Source: CAVXEH01 sp963805305 | GTDB taxonomy: Bacteria; Chloroflexota; Limnocylindria; QHBO01 | Direction of reading: 5' to 3' | Assembly (NCBI GenBank): GCA_963805305.1 | Contig: CAWDTM010000001.1 | Location: forward strand, 1-35,429 | DNA length: 35,429 nucleotides | Shown here: in pieces, positions 24,483-31,894 of the stretch | Position numbering within the stretch: the first letter of the stretch is position 1 | Layout: each line of letters starts with the position of its first letter | Translations under genes and position numbers: made by a program | Notes under the pieces: generated by a model | The model's database searches: none | Seen by the model: the letters and a program-made list of their open reading frames with translations, nothing else | Told to the model about the DNA's origin: nothing

Positions 24483-25390
24483 CGAACCCGGCGGGCCGCG
24501 GCCCGGGCTCCGAGCGCCATCCGCCACGCCTGGCGGCGATGCCCGGGCAGGGCAAGATAGACGGCGCTGCGGGCGAGCATCCCGACGGCCGCCGCCGCCG
24601 CCGCGAGGCGGGCCGCGCCGGCGCCGTGCGTCCGGCGGAGATAGACGTCGAAGGCGGCGTACCAGGTCTCCGGTTGCCCGTCTGTCTGCGAGCCGCCCAT
24701 CTCGTGCGTAACCCGAAGCTGCGGCACGAAGCGGATTCGCCAGCCGTGCTCGCGAAGGCGGCGGCAGAGGTCGACGTCCTCCATGTACAGGAAGATCGAC
24801 TCGTCGAACCCGCCGATCGTGTCGAAGGGCTGCCGCCGGACCAGGAGGGCGGCGCCCCCGACCCAGTCGACGTCCGACGGGGTGCGCAGGCTGCCGGCGG
24901 GGACCTGCAGCGCCGGGAACCAGCGACGAACGCCGGGGAGGCGTCCGAGCAGCAGGAAGTGTCCGATGGTCGATCGCAGGGTGGGCTCGCGCCCTGCGGC
25001 CTCCGCATGCATAGTCATCGGGTCGATCGACGATGGGCCTGCCGCGGCCACCCGTGGATCCGCCAGCTCGCCCAGGAGGGCGTCGGTGGTGCCGGGTGCC
25101 AGGCGGGCATCCGGATTCACGAAGAAGACGGCATCGGTCTCGACCTCGGCCGCGCCCAGGTTGCACCCTGCCCCATATCCCCCGTTCCGGCCCGCCTCGA
25201 CGACGATCGGGTGCGACCGGTGGTCGCAGGCCACGCGGGCGCTGTCATCCGGCGAGGCGTTGTCGATCACGAGGATCGGCCAGCCACGTCCGGCACGGTC
25301 GGCCTCAATCGCGTCGAGGCAGGCCGCAAGGAGCCGTTCCGATCGGAACGTGACGATCACATAGGCAACGGTCGGGATGCGTGTGTCCAC
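24479..25390 (-). CDS. Family 2 glycosyltransferase (rhamnosyltransferase-like)
   Basis: GT-A fold transferase of 303 aa using a nucleotide sugar on the cytoplasmic side. It shows VAYVIVTFRSERLLAACLDA at about 8-27, the donor-binding LVIDNASPDDS, GGYGAGCNLGAAE, the metal-binding FFVNPDARLAPGT (Asp about 94), DWVGGAALLVRRQPFDTIGG, and FLYMEDVDLCRRLREHGWRI with the acidic ED(V)D. The ordering matches WbbL-like rhamnosyltransferases. GTG 25390 follows a TACGAT -10 by exactly 6 nt, so the message is probably leaderless. The frame upstream of GTG 25390 would read through this promoter and is rejected. Confidence 0.87.
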   Translation of the reverse strand: MDTRIPTVAYVIVTFRSERLLAACLDAIEADRAGRGWPILVIDNASPDDSARVACDHRSHPIVVEAGRNGGYGAGCNLGAAEVETDAVFFVNPDARLAPGTTDALLGELADPRVAAAGPSSIDPMTMHAEAAGREPTLRSTIGHFLLLGRLPGVRRWFPALQVPAGSLRTPSDVDWVGGAALLVRRQPFDTIGGFDESIFLYMEDVDLCRRLREHGWRIRFVPQLRVTHEMGGSQTDGQPETWYAAFDVYLRRTHGAGAARLAAAAAAVGMLARSAVYLALPGHRRQAWRMALGARAAARRVR

Positions 25391-25396
25391 GCCCCG

Positions 25397-25402
25397 ATCG
25401 TA
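25397..25402 (-). promoter_or_regulatory. -10 box, leaderless promoter of the GT2 gene
   Basis: Reads TACGAT on the minus strand, 6 nt before GTG 25390, placing the transcription start on the start codon. It is paired with the divergent box at 25426-25431 in a 47-bp intergenic gap. Confidence 0.55.
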
Positions 25403-25425
25403 GACGATCGCCGGGCGCGCGCCAC

Positions 25426-25431
25426 TATGAT
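25426..25431 (+). promoter_or_regulatory. -10 box, leaderless promoter of the GT4 gene
   Basis: TATGAT lies 6 nt before GTG 25438 with no room for a ribosome site. It mirrors the opposite promoter at 25397-25402. Confidence 0.6.
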
Positions 25432-25437
25432 TGGACC

Positions 25438-26580
25438 GTGGTCGTCGCGGCACCGGCACCCCGGTTCGGAATCGATGCGCGCTGGTTCGCGGATGGGCCG
25501 CCGAGCGGGAGAAACTATGTGCGCCACCTGGTCGCCGCCCTGGCTGCGCGCCAGGATGCACCGGAGTTCGCCGCGTTTGCGCACGGACCGGCCGTCGCCG
25601 CCATCCGCCGGCTCGGCTTCAGCGTGGTGAAGGCCCCGGCGCTGCCCTCGTTCGCCTTCAACGTTGTCGGCATCCCGGCCCGGGCACCGCGCTCGATGGA
25701 CGCCGTCCTCCACCAGAACTTCACCCCGCCGGTGGCACGCGTGCGGTCGGCGACCGTCATCCATGACCTGATCTTCCTGCGCCGGCCGCACCAGTTCACG
25801 CGCGCCGAGCGCGCGTACCTTTCCCTGATCCCCTTGCTCCTTCCGCGGGCGAACGTGGTGGTGACTGTCTCCGAGCACGTGCGGGCCGAGGTGCTCGAGC
25901 GGTGGCCGAGGCGCGACCCGGCATCCGTCGTTGTCGCACCGAACGGCATCGACGACTCGCTTTTCGACACGGGGGACGCCAGCGCGGATGGCCGAGAGCC
26001 GGATCGGCAACGGGCCGCCGCGGTGCGCACCCGGCATGGGATCGAGCGCCCCTACGTGCTCTACCTCGGCCGCATCAACCGACGCAAGAACCTGGTGACC
26101 CTGGTGCAGGCCTTTGCGGAGGCGCGCCTCACGGAGCATGACCTGCTCCTCGCCGGCCCTGACGACGGGGCGGCGGGCGAGGTAGCCGACGCCATCGCGC
26201 GCACCCGCGCCTCCGGCCGGGTCAGGCTCCTTGGCCGTGTCGACGATCTCGACGTGCGCGCACTGCTCGGTGGGGCGGACGCGTTCGCTTATGTCTCGCT
26301 GGATGAGGGGTTTGGCGTTCCGCCGCTCGAGGCGATGGCGCTGGGCGTGCCCGTCGTCGCGTCGGACATCCCGGCCCTGCGCGAGACCGCCGCCGGCGGA
26401 GGCGCCATCCTCGTGCCGCCTGGCGACGTGGCTCAGATCGCAGACGCGCTTCGGCGCGCCGCCTGCGACGAGGCCGTTCACGAGCGCGCACGGCGCGAAG
26501 GCCCGCCGCACGCCCGGACCTTCCGCTGGTCGACGACCGCGAGCCAGGTCCGGGTTGCGCTGGAGCGAGCCGTCGCATGA
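25438..26580 (+). CDS. Family 4 glycosyltransferase (mannosyltransferase-like)
   Basis: GT-B transferase of 380 aa. The N-terminal half has RFGIDARWFADGPPSGRNYV, SATVIHDLIFLRRPHQFT and VVTVSEHVRAEVLERW. The donor half has VVVAPNGIDDSLF, YVLYLGRINRRKNLVTLVQA, RVRLLGRVDDLDVRALLGGA and the EX7E-type motif DEGFGVPPLEAMALGVPVVA. This pattern is common in GT4 mannosyl/glucosyltransferases of polysaccharide clusters. GTG 25438 is fixed by the leaderless -10 box just upstream. It overlaps the acyltransferase gene as ATGA, forming a two-gene operon. Donor sugar is unknown. Confidence 0.87.
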   Translation: MVVAAPAPRFGIDARWFADGPPSGRNYVRHLVAALAARQDAPEFAAFAHGPAVAAIRRLGFSVVKAPALPSFAFNVVGIPARAPRSMDAVLHQNFTPPVARVRSATVIHDLIFLRRPHQFTRAERAYLSLIPLLLPRANVVVTVSEHVRAEVLERWPRRDPASVVVAPNGIDDSLFDTGDASADGREPDRQRAAAVRTRHGIERPYVLYLGRINRRKNLVTLVQAFAEARLTEHDLLLAGPDDGAAGEVADAIARTRASGRVRLLGRVDDLDVRALLGGADAFAYVSLDEGFGVPPLEAMALGVPVVASDIPALRETAAGGGAILVPPGDVAQIADALRRAACDEAVHERARREGPPHARTFRWSTTASQVRVALERAVA

Positions 26581-27296
26581 GCGCAGCGCTGCGCCGCGGG
26601 CTGGAGCGGCTCATCGGCCGGCTCAAGCGGGATCCGGACTACCGGCTCGACGGCGAGTACGCGAACGCAGATCTGGCGGAGCTCCTCCGACGGCGGGGCC
26701 TGGAGGCTTGGCGAGGCCTGTTCGTGCGGCTGCGGATCGCCGAATCGCGTGGCATCGTCTTCGCTGGTAGTCACATCGTAATCCGGCACGGGCGGCACGT
26801 CCGTGCCGGCGCCCAGCTCATCCTGGGCGACGGAGTCCTTCTCGACGGCTTCGGTGCCCGCGGGATCCGCCTCGGCCGGAACGTGACCGTGGCCCGCGGC
26901 GCGGTCCTGATCTGCACTGGGGTGGTGGCACGGCCGGGCGTCGGTGTCACCGTAGGGGACCGGACCGGCATCGGCGACCACTGTTTCATCTCTGGCCAGG
27001 GAGGGGTCGACGTCGGCTCGGACGTCCTGTTCGGCCCGGCGGTGCGCGTCTTCAGCGAGAATCACCGCTTCGACCGCCTCGACGTGGCGATCCGCCTTCA
27101 AGGCGAAGTGCGCGCGCCGACGATGATCGAAGATGACTGTTGGATCGGAGCCGGCGCAACGATCCTCGGAGGCGTTACTCTGGGCCGCGGCACCGTGGTG
27201 GGCGCCGGAGCGGTCGTGACCGACGACACGCCTCCCAACAGCATCGTGGCCGGCGTGCCGGCCCGCGTGATCGGAATCCGCGGGCAGGAGACTTGA
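26577..27296 (+). CDS. Hexapeptide-repeat O-acetyltransferase (WbbJ/LbH type)
   Basis: Predicted acetyl-CoA:sugar acetyltransferase, 239 aa. A helical N-terminal region (about residues 1-50) precedes beta-helix turns such as HVRAGAQLILGDGVLLDGFG, IRLGRNVTVARGAVLI and VTVGDRTGIGDHCFISGQGG. Then come SENHRFD with the likely catalytic His, and IEDDCWIGAGATILGGVTLG, RGTVVGAGAVVTDDTPPNSI and VAGVPARVIG, the standard ending of the maltose/galactoside acetyltransferase-like group. It overlaps the GT4 stop (ATGA), so it probably acetylates the sugar that GT4 adds, or the sugar next to it. The 3' end is only 15 bp from the convergent glycosidase gene, with no hairpin between. Confidence 0.83.
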   Translation: MSAALRRGLERLIGRLKRDPDYRLDGEYANADLAELLRRRGLEAWRGLFVRLRIAESRGIVFAGSHIVIRHGRHVRAGAQLILGDGVLLDGFGARGIRLGRNVTVARGAVLICTGVVARPGVGVTVGDRTGIGDHCFISGQGGVDVGSDVLFGPAVRVFSENHRFDRLDVAIRLQGEVRAPTMIEDDCWIGAGATILGGVTLGRGTVVGAGAVVTDDTPPNSIVAGVPARVIGIRGQET

Positions 27297-27311
27297 TTCA
27301 GGGGCGCGCGG

Positions 27312-30167
27312 TCACGGGATCGTGACACTGCGTGCGATCAGCCCCAGCCGGCCATCGGGCCCATGGAACCACAAGGCCAAGGTGTACTTGCCTGGTGCCG
27401 CCGTGCGCCAGCTCCCACTCGACATGTAGCGCCCGTCCCAGGTGAAGGTCCGCCAGCCGCTGTCGTAGGGCAGGTCGGCGACGAACGTCCGAAGCAGGAC
27501 GTGGGTAGGGCTGATGACCTGGAATGTGGCGATGCCGCGGTCACCGGAGATCCACCTGAAATCGACGCTGCCGCTACCAGGAGTCAACGTGGTCGCGGAT
27601 AGGCCCGCGTGGCTTGCGACGTAGACCGGAGACGATCCGATGCTCACGCTCGTGAGGTTCCCGGCGCCCACCGAGAGCGGCTGGTAGCCGGCACCGTACT
27701 GCAGGTAGGCGGCCGTGTCCGCGACGCGCAACGTCGTGCTTCCGCCACCGTCAAGCCGGTAGAGCGCCTGCGTGTTCATCGTGTGGCCCACCAGCAACCC
27801 GCCTCGGACGTTCGGCCCGCTGTGCTCGGTGAGATCGTCGAAGAAGATCGTGCCGTTGGTGACGCCCATGGTGCCCTTGAACACGTAGATGCTGGTGACC
27901 GTGATGGGGTAGTCGATCACGCCGTTGTTGTTGCCGCCCCAGTGCTTCCAGTTGGCGTTGTAGCCGTCGGTGTACAGGGTCAGGCGTTGCCAGGTCCGCG
28001 TGGCGCTGGAGCCGACCGCGGCCTGGAAGTACTCGCCGGTCCGATCCTTGAACTTGATGTAGACCGGGTTGGCGGACCGGTCGCCGTAGACCCATACTGA
28101 CAGTGCGTTCGGGGACCCGCTCATCGTGAGGTTCGTCCGCAGCTCGACCCCGGTGCCGGACGAGCCCATCGAGTAGTCGAGCTTCAGGGCTCCAGCGCCC
28201 GAGTGGCGCGCACTCGTGGCCGTGAGCTGCGACCAGCCCCCGCCCAGGTTTACGGCGCTCCATCCGGATGTGCTGGCCATGTCGCTGATGGTGGTGGCCT
28301 GCCCGGCCGTCGAGGGCGATGCGCTCCCGACCGATACCGACTGGTCGAGCGCCGCGGCCACGTGTGCCAGTGCCGTGTAGGCGGGCTTGAGGCGACCGTT
28401 GGTCTGGACCAGGCCGTAGTTCTGGCTCAGCGAGGTCGAGCTGGTCCCGTCCTCGATGAGGTCGTACCAGAAAACGCCCCGCACCCCGCGCTGGGCCGCG
28501 TCGAGGTAGGCACGGGCGAGATAGGCCGCCTGGTTGGCCTCCGAAACGCCGATGGAGCCGCTCCCGGAGCCCGAGTACGTCGACCAACCGAGCTCCGTGA
28601 CCCAGATCGGCTTCGCGCCGTAGCGCTCGGTGTACGCCTGAGCCTGGTCGAGCCAGGCTGCGGCCGTGCTTGGCTCGGGGGGACCAATGGTGTACGTATG
28701 GAGGCCCAGCGCGTCGAACGAGCCCCACGCGCCGGCAGTGCGGATCCCGTCCAGGAACGACTTGTCGAAGCCGGCCAGTCCGCCGAGGATGACGGTGGCC
28801 GTCGGGTCCTCGGCCTTGATGGCGGTATAGGCAGCCTTGAGGAGTGCCGCATAGGCCGATGGGCTGGGAGCCGGCTTCCAGAAGAGGCTGGTGTTCGGCT
28901 CATTCCAGATCTCCCAAACGTGGACCTGGTCCTTGTAGCGGTGAACGACCGCTCGTGCGTATGCCGCGAAGTCAGCGACGCTCGTCGGTGGGTAGTAGAC
29001 CGCGGTAGATGGGCTCGTGCCTACCGGCGCAGAGCTGGCCCACGGTGCGCAGTACACCAGCTTGCCCAGCAGCTCAATCTGGTGCGACGCGGCGATCTGG
29101 ACCGCCTGGTCGAACCTTGGCCAATCGAAATACCCCCGGGTCGGCTCGATCCGCTTCCACTCGAACTCCTCGCGGGCCATACGGACGAACGCGTCCTCCA
29201 TCAGGCGTGCCTGACGCTCCACCTCGGCTGGGTCGCCGATGGTAGTCAGGAAGCTGTTGACGCCGGCAATGGATCCTGGCCAGCTCACTGTGTAGTCGTG
29301 AGCGGCGGCCCCGGTAAGGTACGGGACCTGCGCGGTCACGTGAGTCGACGCGAGGCTCCCATTCGCCGAAGAATCGAACCGGAGGATGCCACGGATGTCA
29401 CCGCGCATAGTGGTGCCGCCCGCGGTCTTGCCGTTCCAGGCAATGTTGATTGAGGCCCCGGCCGTGGCCATGCCGCTGTAGGCGCGGCTCGCGCCAAGCT
29501 CGTCCACGAATGTGAGGGACCAGTCGCCCGCATCCCCGGCGGTGACGTGGATCTGGGTCGCCTCGCCGGCCGACGGTGCGAACACCCGCGCGGACGAGGT
29601 GGGCAGGCTCCAGCCGTTAAGCACCTGGAGGCAGTCAACGAGCGCCTTCCCGCTGGCCGGCTGCGACCCGTTGTGCGAGATGACGAGACGATACAGGCTG
29701 AGCGGGTAGTCCAGGACGCCGTCGTCGTTCCCGAGGGTGTGGTAGGACGCAGCCTGGGAGAGGTCCACGGTCATGCTCGTCCAGCTCGTGATGTTCAGCG
29801 TCCCGACGCGGTACAGGAGGATCTCCCCGGTCGCGTCTTCGAGGCGCAGCCAAAGGGTGTTGTACGTCCCGTCGCCCTTGACGGAGAGCGAGAGCGCCTC
29901 GAGCACATCGCCGGGCAGCGTGGGCGGGGTCGCGGTGCGCCCGGCCTCGGCCATGCTCGAGCTGACGTTGTAGGTGAGCTGCAGCGACGAGCTGCCGCAC
30001 GCGTGATCACCCGAGGTTGTGACCGTGACGCTGCCGGCCGCCTGGCCCCATCCGGACGCCGAGCTTAGGTCGTTGGCCGACAGCCATGGGCTGACGACCG
30101 CGGCCGTCGCGTGGGGCAGGAGCGCGCCGATCAGCAGCGCGGCGGTAACGAAGCGGAGCACACGCAT
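27312..30167 (-). CDS. Secreted multidomain glycoside hydrolase-like protein (clan A, GH39/GH5-like)
   Basis: Exported protein of 951 aa. A Sec signal (MRVLRFVTAALLIGALLPHA, cut near ATA|AV) is followed by a CBM-like domain (about 32-185) and an Ig/FlgD-like strand region (about 195-270). A TIM-barrel hydrolase (about 295-605) has the acid/base Glu423 in VWEIWNEPN and the nucleophile Glu525 in WVTELGWST. A second CBM-like domain (about 627-790) resembles the first. A C-terminal FlgD-like segment (about 865-951) ends the protein. The spacing of the two Glu residues fits clan GH-A. By analogy with PslG-type GH39 enzymes in exopolysaccharide operons it may trim, release or remodel the polymer. 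ATG 30167 is 8 nt after a TAGCAT -10 box; the open frame continues upstream to 31292 but lacks any signal sequence. Confidence 0.8.
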   Translation of the reverse strand: MRVLRFVTAALLIGALLPHATAAVVSPWLSANDLSSASGWGQAAGSVTVTTSGDHACGSSSLQLTYNVSSSMAEAGRTATPPTLPGDVLEALSLSVKGDGTYNTLWLRLEDATGEILLYRVGTLNITSWTSMTVDLSQAASYHTLGNDDGVLDYPLSLYRLVISHNGSQPASGKALVDCLQVLNGWSLPTSSARVFAPSAGEATQIHVTAGDAGDWSLTFVDELGASRAYSGMATAGASINIAWNGKTAGGTTMRGDIRGILRFDSSANGSLASTHVTAQVPYLTGAAAHDYTVSWPGSIAGVNSFLTTIGDPAEVERQARLMEDAFVRMAREEFEWKRIEPTRGYFDWPRFDQAVQIAASHQIELLGKLVYCAPWASSAPVGTSPSTAVYYPPTSVADFAAYARAVVHRYKDQVHVWEIWNEPNTSLFWKPAPSPSAYAALLKAAYTAIKAEDPTATVILGGLAGFDKSFLDGIRTAGAWGSFDALGLHTYTIGPPEPSTAAAWLDQAQAYTERYGAKPIWVTELGWSTYSGSGSGSIGVSEANQAAYLARAYLDAAQRGVRGVFWYDLIEDGTSSTSLSQNYGLVQTNGRLKPAYTALAHVAAALDQSVSVGSASPSTAGQATTISDMASTSGWSAVNLGGGWSQLTATSARHSGAGALKLDYSMGSSGTGVELRTNLTMSGSPNALSVWVYGDRSANPVYIKFKDRTGEYFQAAVGSSATRTWQRLTLYTDGYNANWKHWGGNNNGVIDYPITVTSIYVFKGTMGVTNGTIFFDDLTEHSGPNVRGGLLVGHTMNTQALYRLDGGGSTTLRVADTAAYLQYGAGYQPLSVGAGNLTSVSIGSSPVYVASHAGLSATTLTPGSGSVDFRWISGDRGIATFQVISPTHVLLRTFVADLPYDSGWRTFTWDGRYMSSGSWRTAAPGKYTLALWFHGPDGRLGLIARSVTIP

Positions 30168-30175
30168 CGCAGCCG

Positions 30176-30181
30176 ATGCTA
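30176..30181 (-). promoter_or_regulatory. Candidate -10 box for the secreted hydrolase
   Basis: Reads TAGCAT on the minus strand, 8 nt before ATG 30167, giving an almost leaderless message. It supports this start over an in-frame ATG farther upstream. Confidence 0.4.
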
Positions 30182-30323
30182 GGCTGTGGTCCCGCTCCGG
30201 GGACATGGGGTATTCGTACTGTCGCAGGCACGAACCTGCGTCGTGCGCTCGGGGCGGAGATTCCAGTCCGAGCCGGTCTGGCGGTGCCGGCGCAGATCCG
30301 CGGCGAGGAGACCCACGCTTTCC

Positions 30324-31772
30324 ATGTTGCCTGTCTGGGGGGTGGCGATCGTTCTCATCGATCTGGCACTCCTGGCGTGGGCCGTGCGTCGGCCGATGTC
30401 CGCCCTGCGGTTGCTGCTGATCCTGCTCCCCGTCCACAGCGCCGCCTATCTGCTCGCCAGCAACGTTCTGCTGATCGATCCGACCCTCGTCTCGCTCGGC
30501 GGAGCGTGGAAGGAGGCGCTGATCGCGGGCCTGCTGCTCGTCGCGCTCCGCCGGTGGTGGTCGACGCGCGGCCGCCCCGACCTCCTGTCGGTGCTGGCGC
30601 TGGTGATGCTCGCGATCATCGCCGCGCGCGGCATCCTCGATATCGCCACCGGCGCCGATGTCGTGCTGGTCGCCTTCGGTGCCCGGCAGCTCGCCGAGTG
30701 GATCGTGCTGTTCATGGTGGTCCGCGCCCTGCGACCATCGGTCGAGTGGTTCCTTGGCACCGCGCGGCTGGCGCTGCCGATCGTGGCCTTCACCGCTGCC
30801 TTCGGGATCGGCCAGCCAATCCTCGGCACGGGGTTCTACGATCACTTCTTCCATGCGCCGGGTGAGCTCCTCCACCACTCGTACCTGGCCGACACCGGCC
30901 ACGCAATCCGGCTCCGCGCAGTGGGTGCGTCGATCGCCCCGAACGAGTTCGGCCTGGGCCTCGTGATCTTCACCTACGTCTTCACGGTGCCGCTGCTGGC
31001 CGCCGTCCGGCACCGGGCGCAAGTGGTCGCCGCCTCGGTCGTCATCGGTCTCGCGTTCGGCGCGCTGTTGCTTTCGTTCTCGCGGAGCGCGTGGCTCGGT
31101 GCAGCCATGGGCGCTGTGGCGGTCCTGGCCGTATTCCGTTGGCCGCTGCGGCGCATGTGGGAAGGCCGTTCCATCCTGCGCGTCCCGTGGACGCGCTTGG
31201 CGCTGGGCGCCGCCGGGATCGTGGCGGTCGCCGTGCTCTACTTCGTGGTGATCGGGGGGCCGGAGGTGGTCGCCTTCACCCTCTCGGGGCACGAGGCGAG
31301 CGCTGCCGGACGGGGCGCATCGCTGGCCACCGGCGTCGGGACCACCGTTTCCAACTTTGGCGGCCTAGGACTGGGAACCGCCGGACCGACGGCCCTGGCC
31401 AGGGCCGGGCGCGCCGTTCTTACCGAGAACTGGTACCTGGTGTACGGGATCCAGCTGGGGGTCGCCCCGGGAGCGATCCTGATCCTCCTCGTCCTCGGAG
31501 CATTGTGGCGGGTTGCTCGTGCCGTGGCAGACATCGCCTCCCGCACGGCGCGCCGGCTGGTAGACGACCACCCGCACTATCCGCTGTGGGTAGGACTTGG
31601 GGCGACGGCCGCATTGATCGCTGCCCTCGTAGGTGCCCTGGTGATCCCCGCGCTCCTCGACCTTCCGGACTCGCTGATCCTGTGGGCGGCGGTTGCCACC
31701 GTGCTGGGATGGCGCGCCGCCGAGCCGGCAACTGGACGGGCAGTGGCTAGCCGCGGACCCGTCGCCGGCTGA
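30324..31772 (+). CDS. Second O-antigen polymerase/ligase-like membrane protein
   Basis: Polytopic membrane protein of 482 aa. It begins MLPVWGVAIVLIDLALLAWA, with about 11-12 hydrophobic segments. Between helices lie hydrophilic stretches such as RLRAVGASIAPNEFGLGLVI and LLLSFSRSAWLGAAMGAVAV, the latter a typical 'SRsa' motif of PF04932. A periplasmic loop holds GGLGLGTAGPTALARAGRAV before ENWYLVYGIQLGVAPGAILI, the usual end of the Wzy/WaaL domain. ATG 30324 follows GAGGAG at 13 nt (long spacing). The frame upstream to 30186 is hydrophilic and unlikely. Polymerase versus ligase is unresolved, but a second such protein beside a second flippase hints at two export pathways. Confidence 0.75.
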   Translation: MLPVWGVAIVLIDLALLAWAVRRPMSALRLLLILLPVHSAAYLLASNVLLIDPTLVSLGGAWKEALIAGLLLVALRRWWSTRGRPDLLSVLALVMLAIIAARGILDIATGADVVLVAFGARQLAEWIVLFMVVRALRPSVEWFLGTARLALPIVAFTAAFGIGQPILGTGFYDHFFHAPGELLHHSYLADTGHAIRLRAVGASIAPNEFGLGLVIFTYVFTVPLLAAVRHRAQVVAASVVIGLAFGALLLSFSRSAWLGAAMGAVAVLAVFRWPLRRMWEGRSILRVPWTRLALGAAGIVAVAVLYFVVIGGPEVVAFTLSGHEASAAGRGASLATGVGTTVSNFGGLGLGTAGPTALARAGRAVLTENWYLVYGIQLGVAPGAILILLVLGALWRVARAVADIASRTARRLVDDHPHYPLWVGLGATAALIAALVGALVIPALLDLPDSLILWAAVATVLGWRAAEPATGRAVASRGPVAG

Positions 31773-31880
31773 CGCCCTGCCGCACCGTGGGGTCTTGCGG
31801 CCGTACGCGATACTGTTCTTGCTCACCGGCAACTACCGAGCCCGCGCCCGCTGGCGGGGTGCCGGTCCTCGCCCGCGGAT

Positions 31881-31886
31881 GGAGGT
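31881..31886 (+). promoter_or_regulatory. Ribosome-binding site of the Tat-exported repeat protein
   Basis: GGAGGT lies 8 nt before ATG 31895. It fixes the start there rather than at the upstream codon 31787 and leaves a clean Tat signal near the N-terminus. Confidence 0.6.
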
Positions 31887-31894
31887 CCCAGCCC

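Noticed and set aside
30168..31292. N-terminal extension of the secreted hydrolase frame on the minus strand
   Set aside because: The 375 extra residues are low-complexity, Arg/Gly/Glu-rich and antisense to a membrane-protein gene; a signal peptide and -10 box fix the start at 30167.
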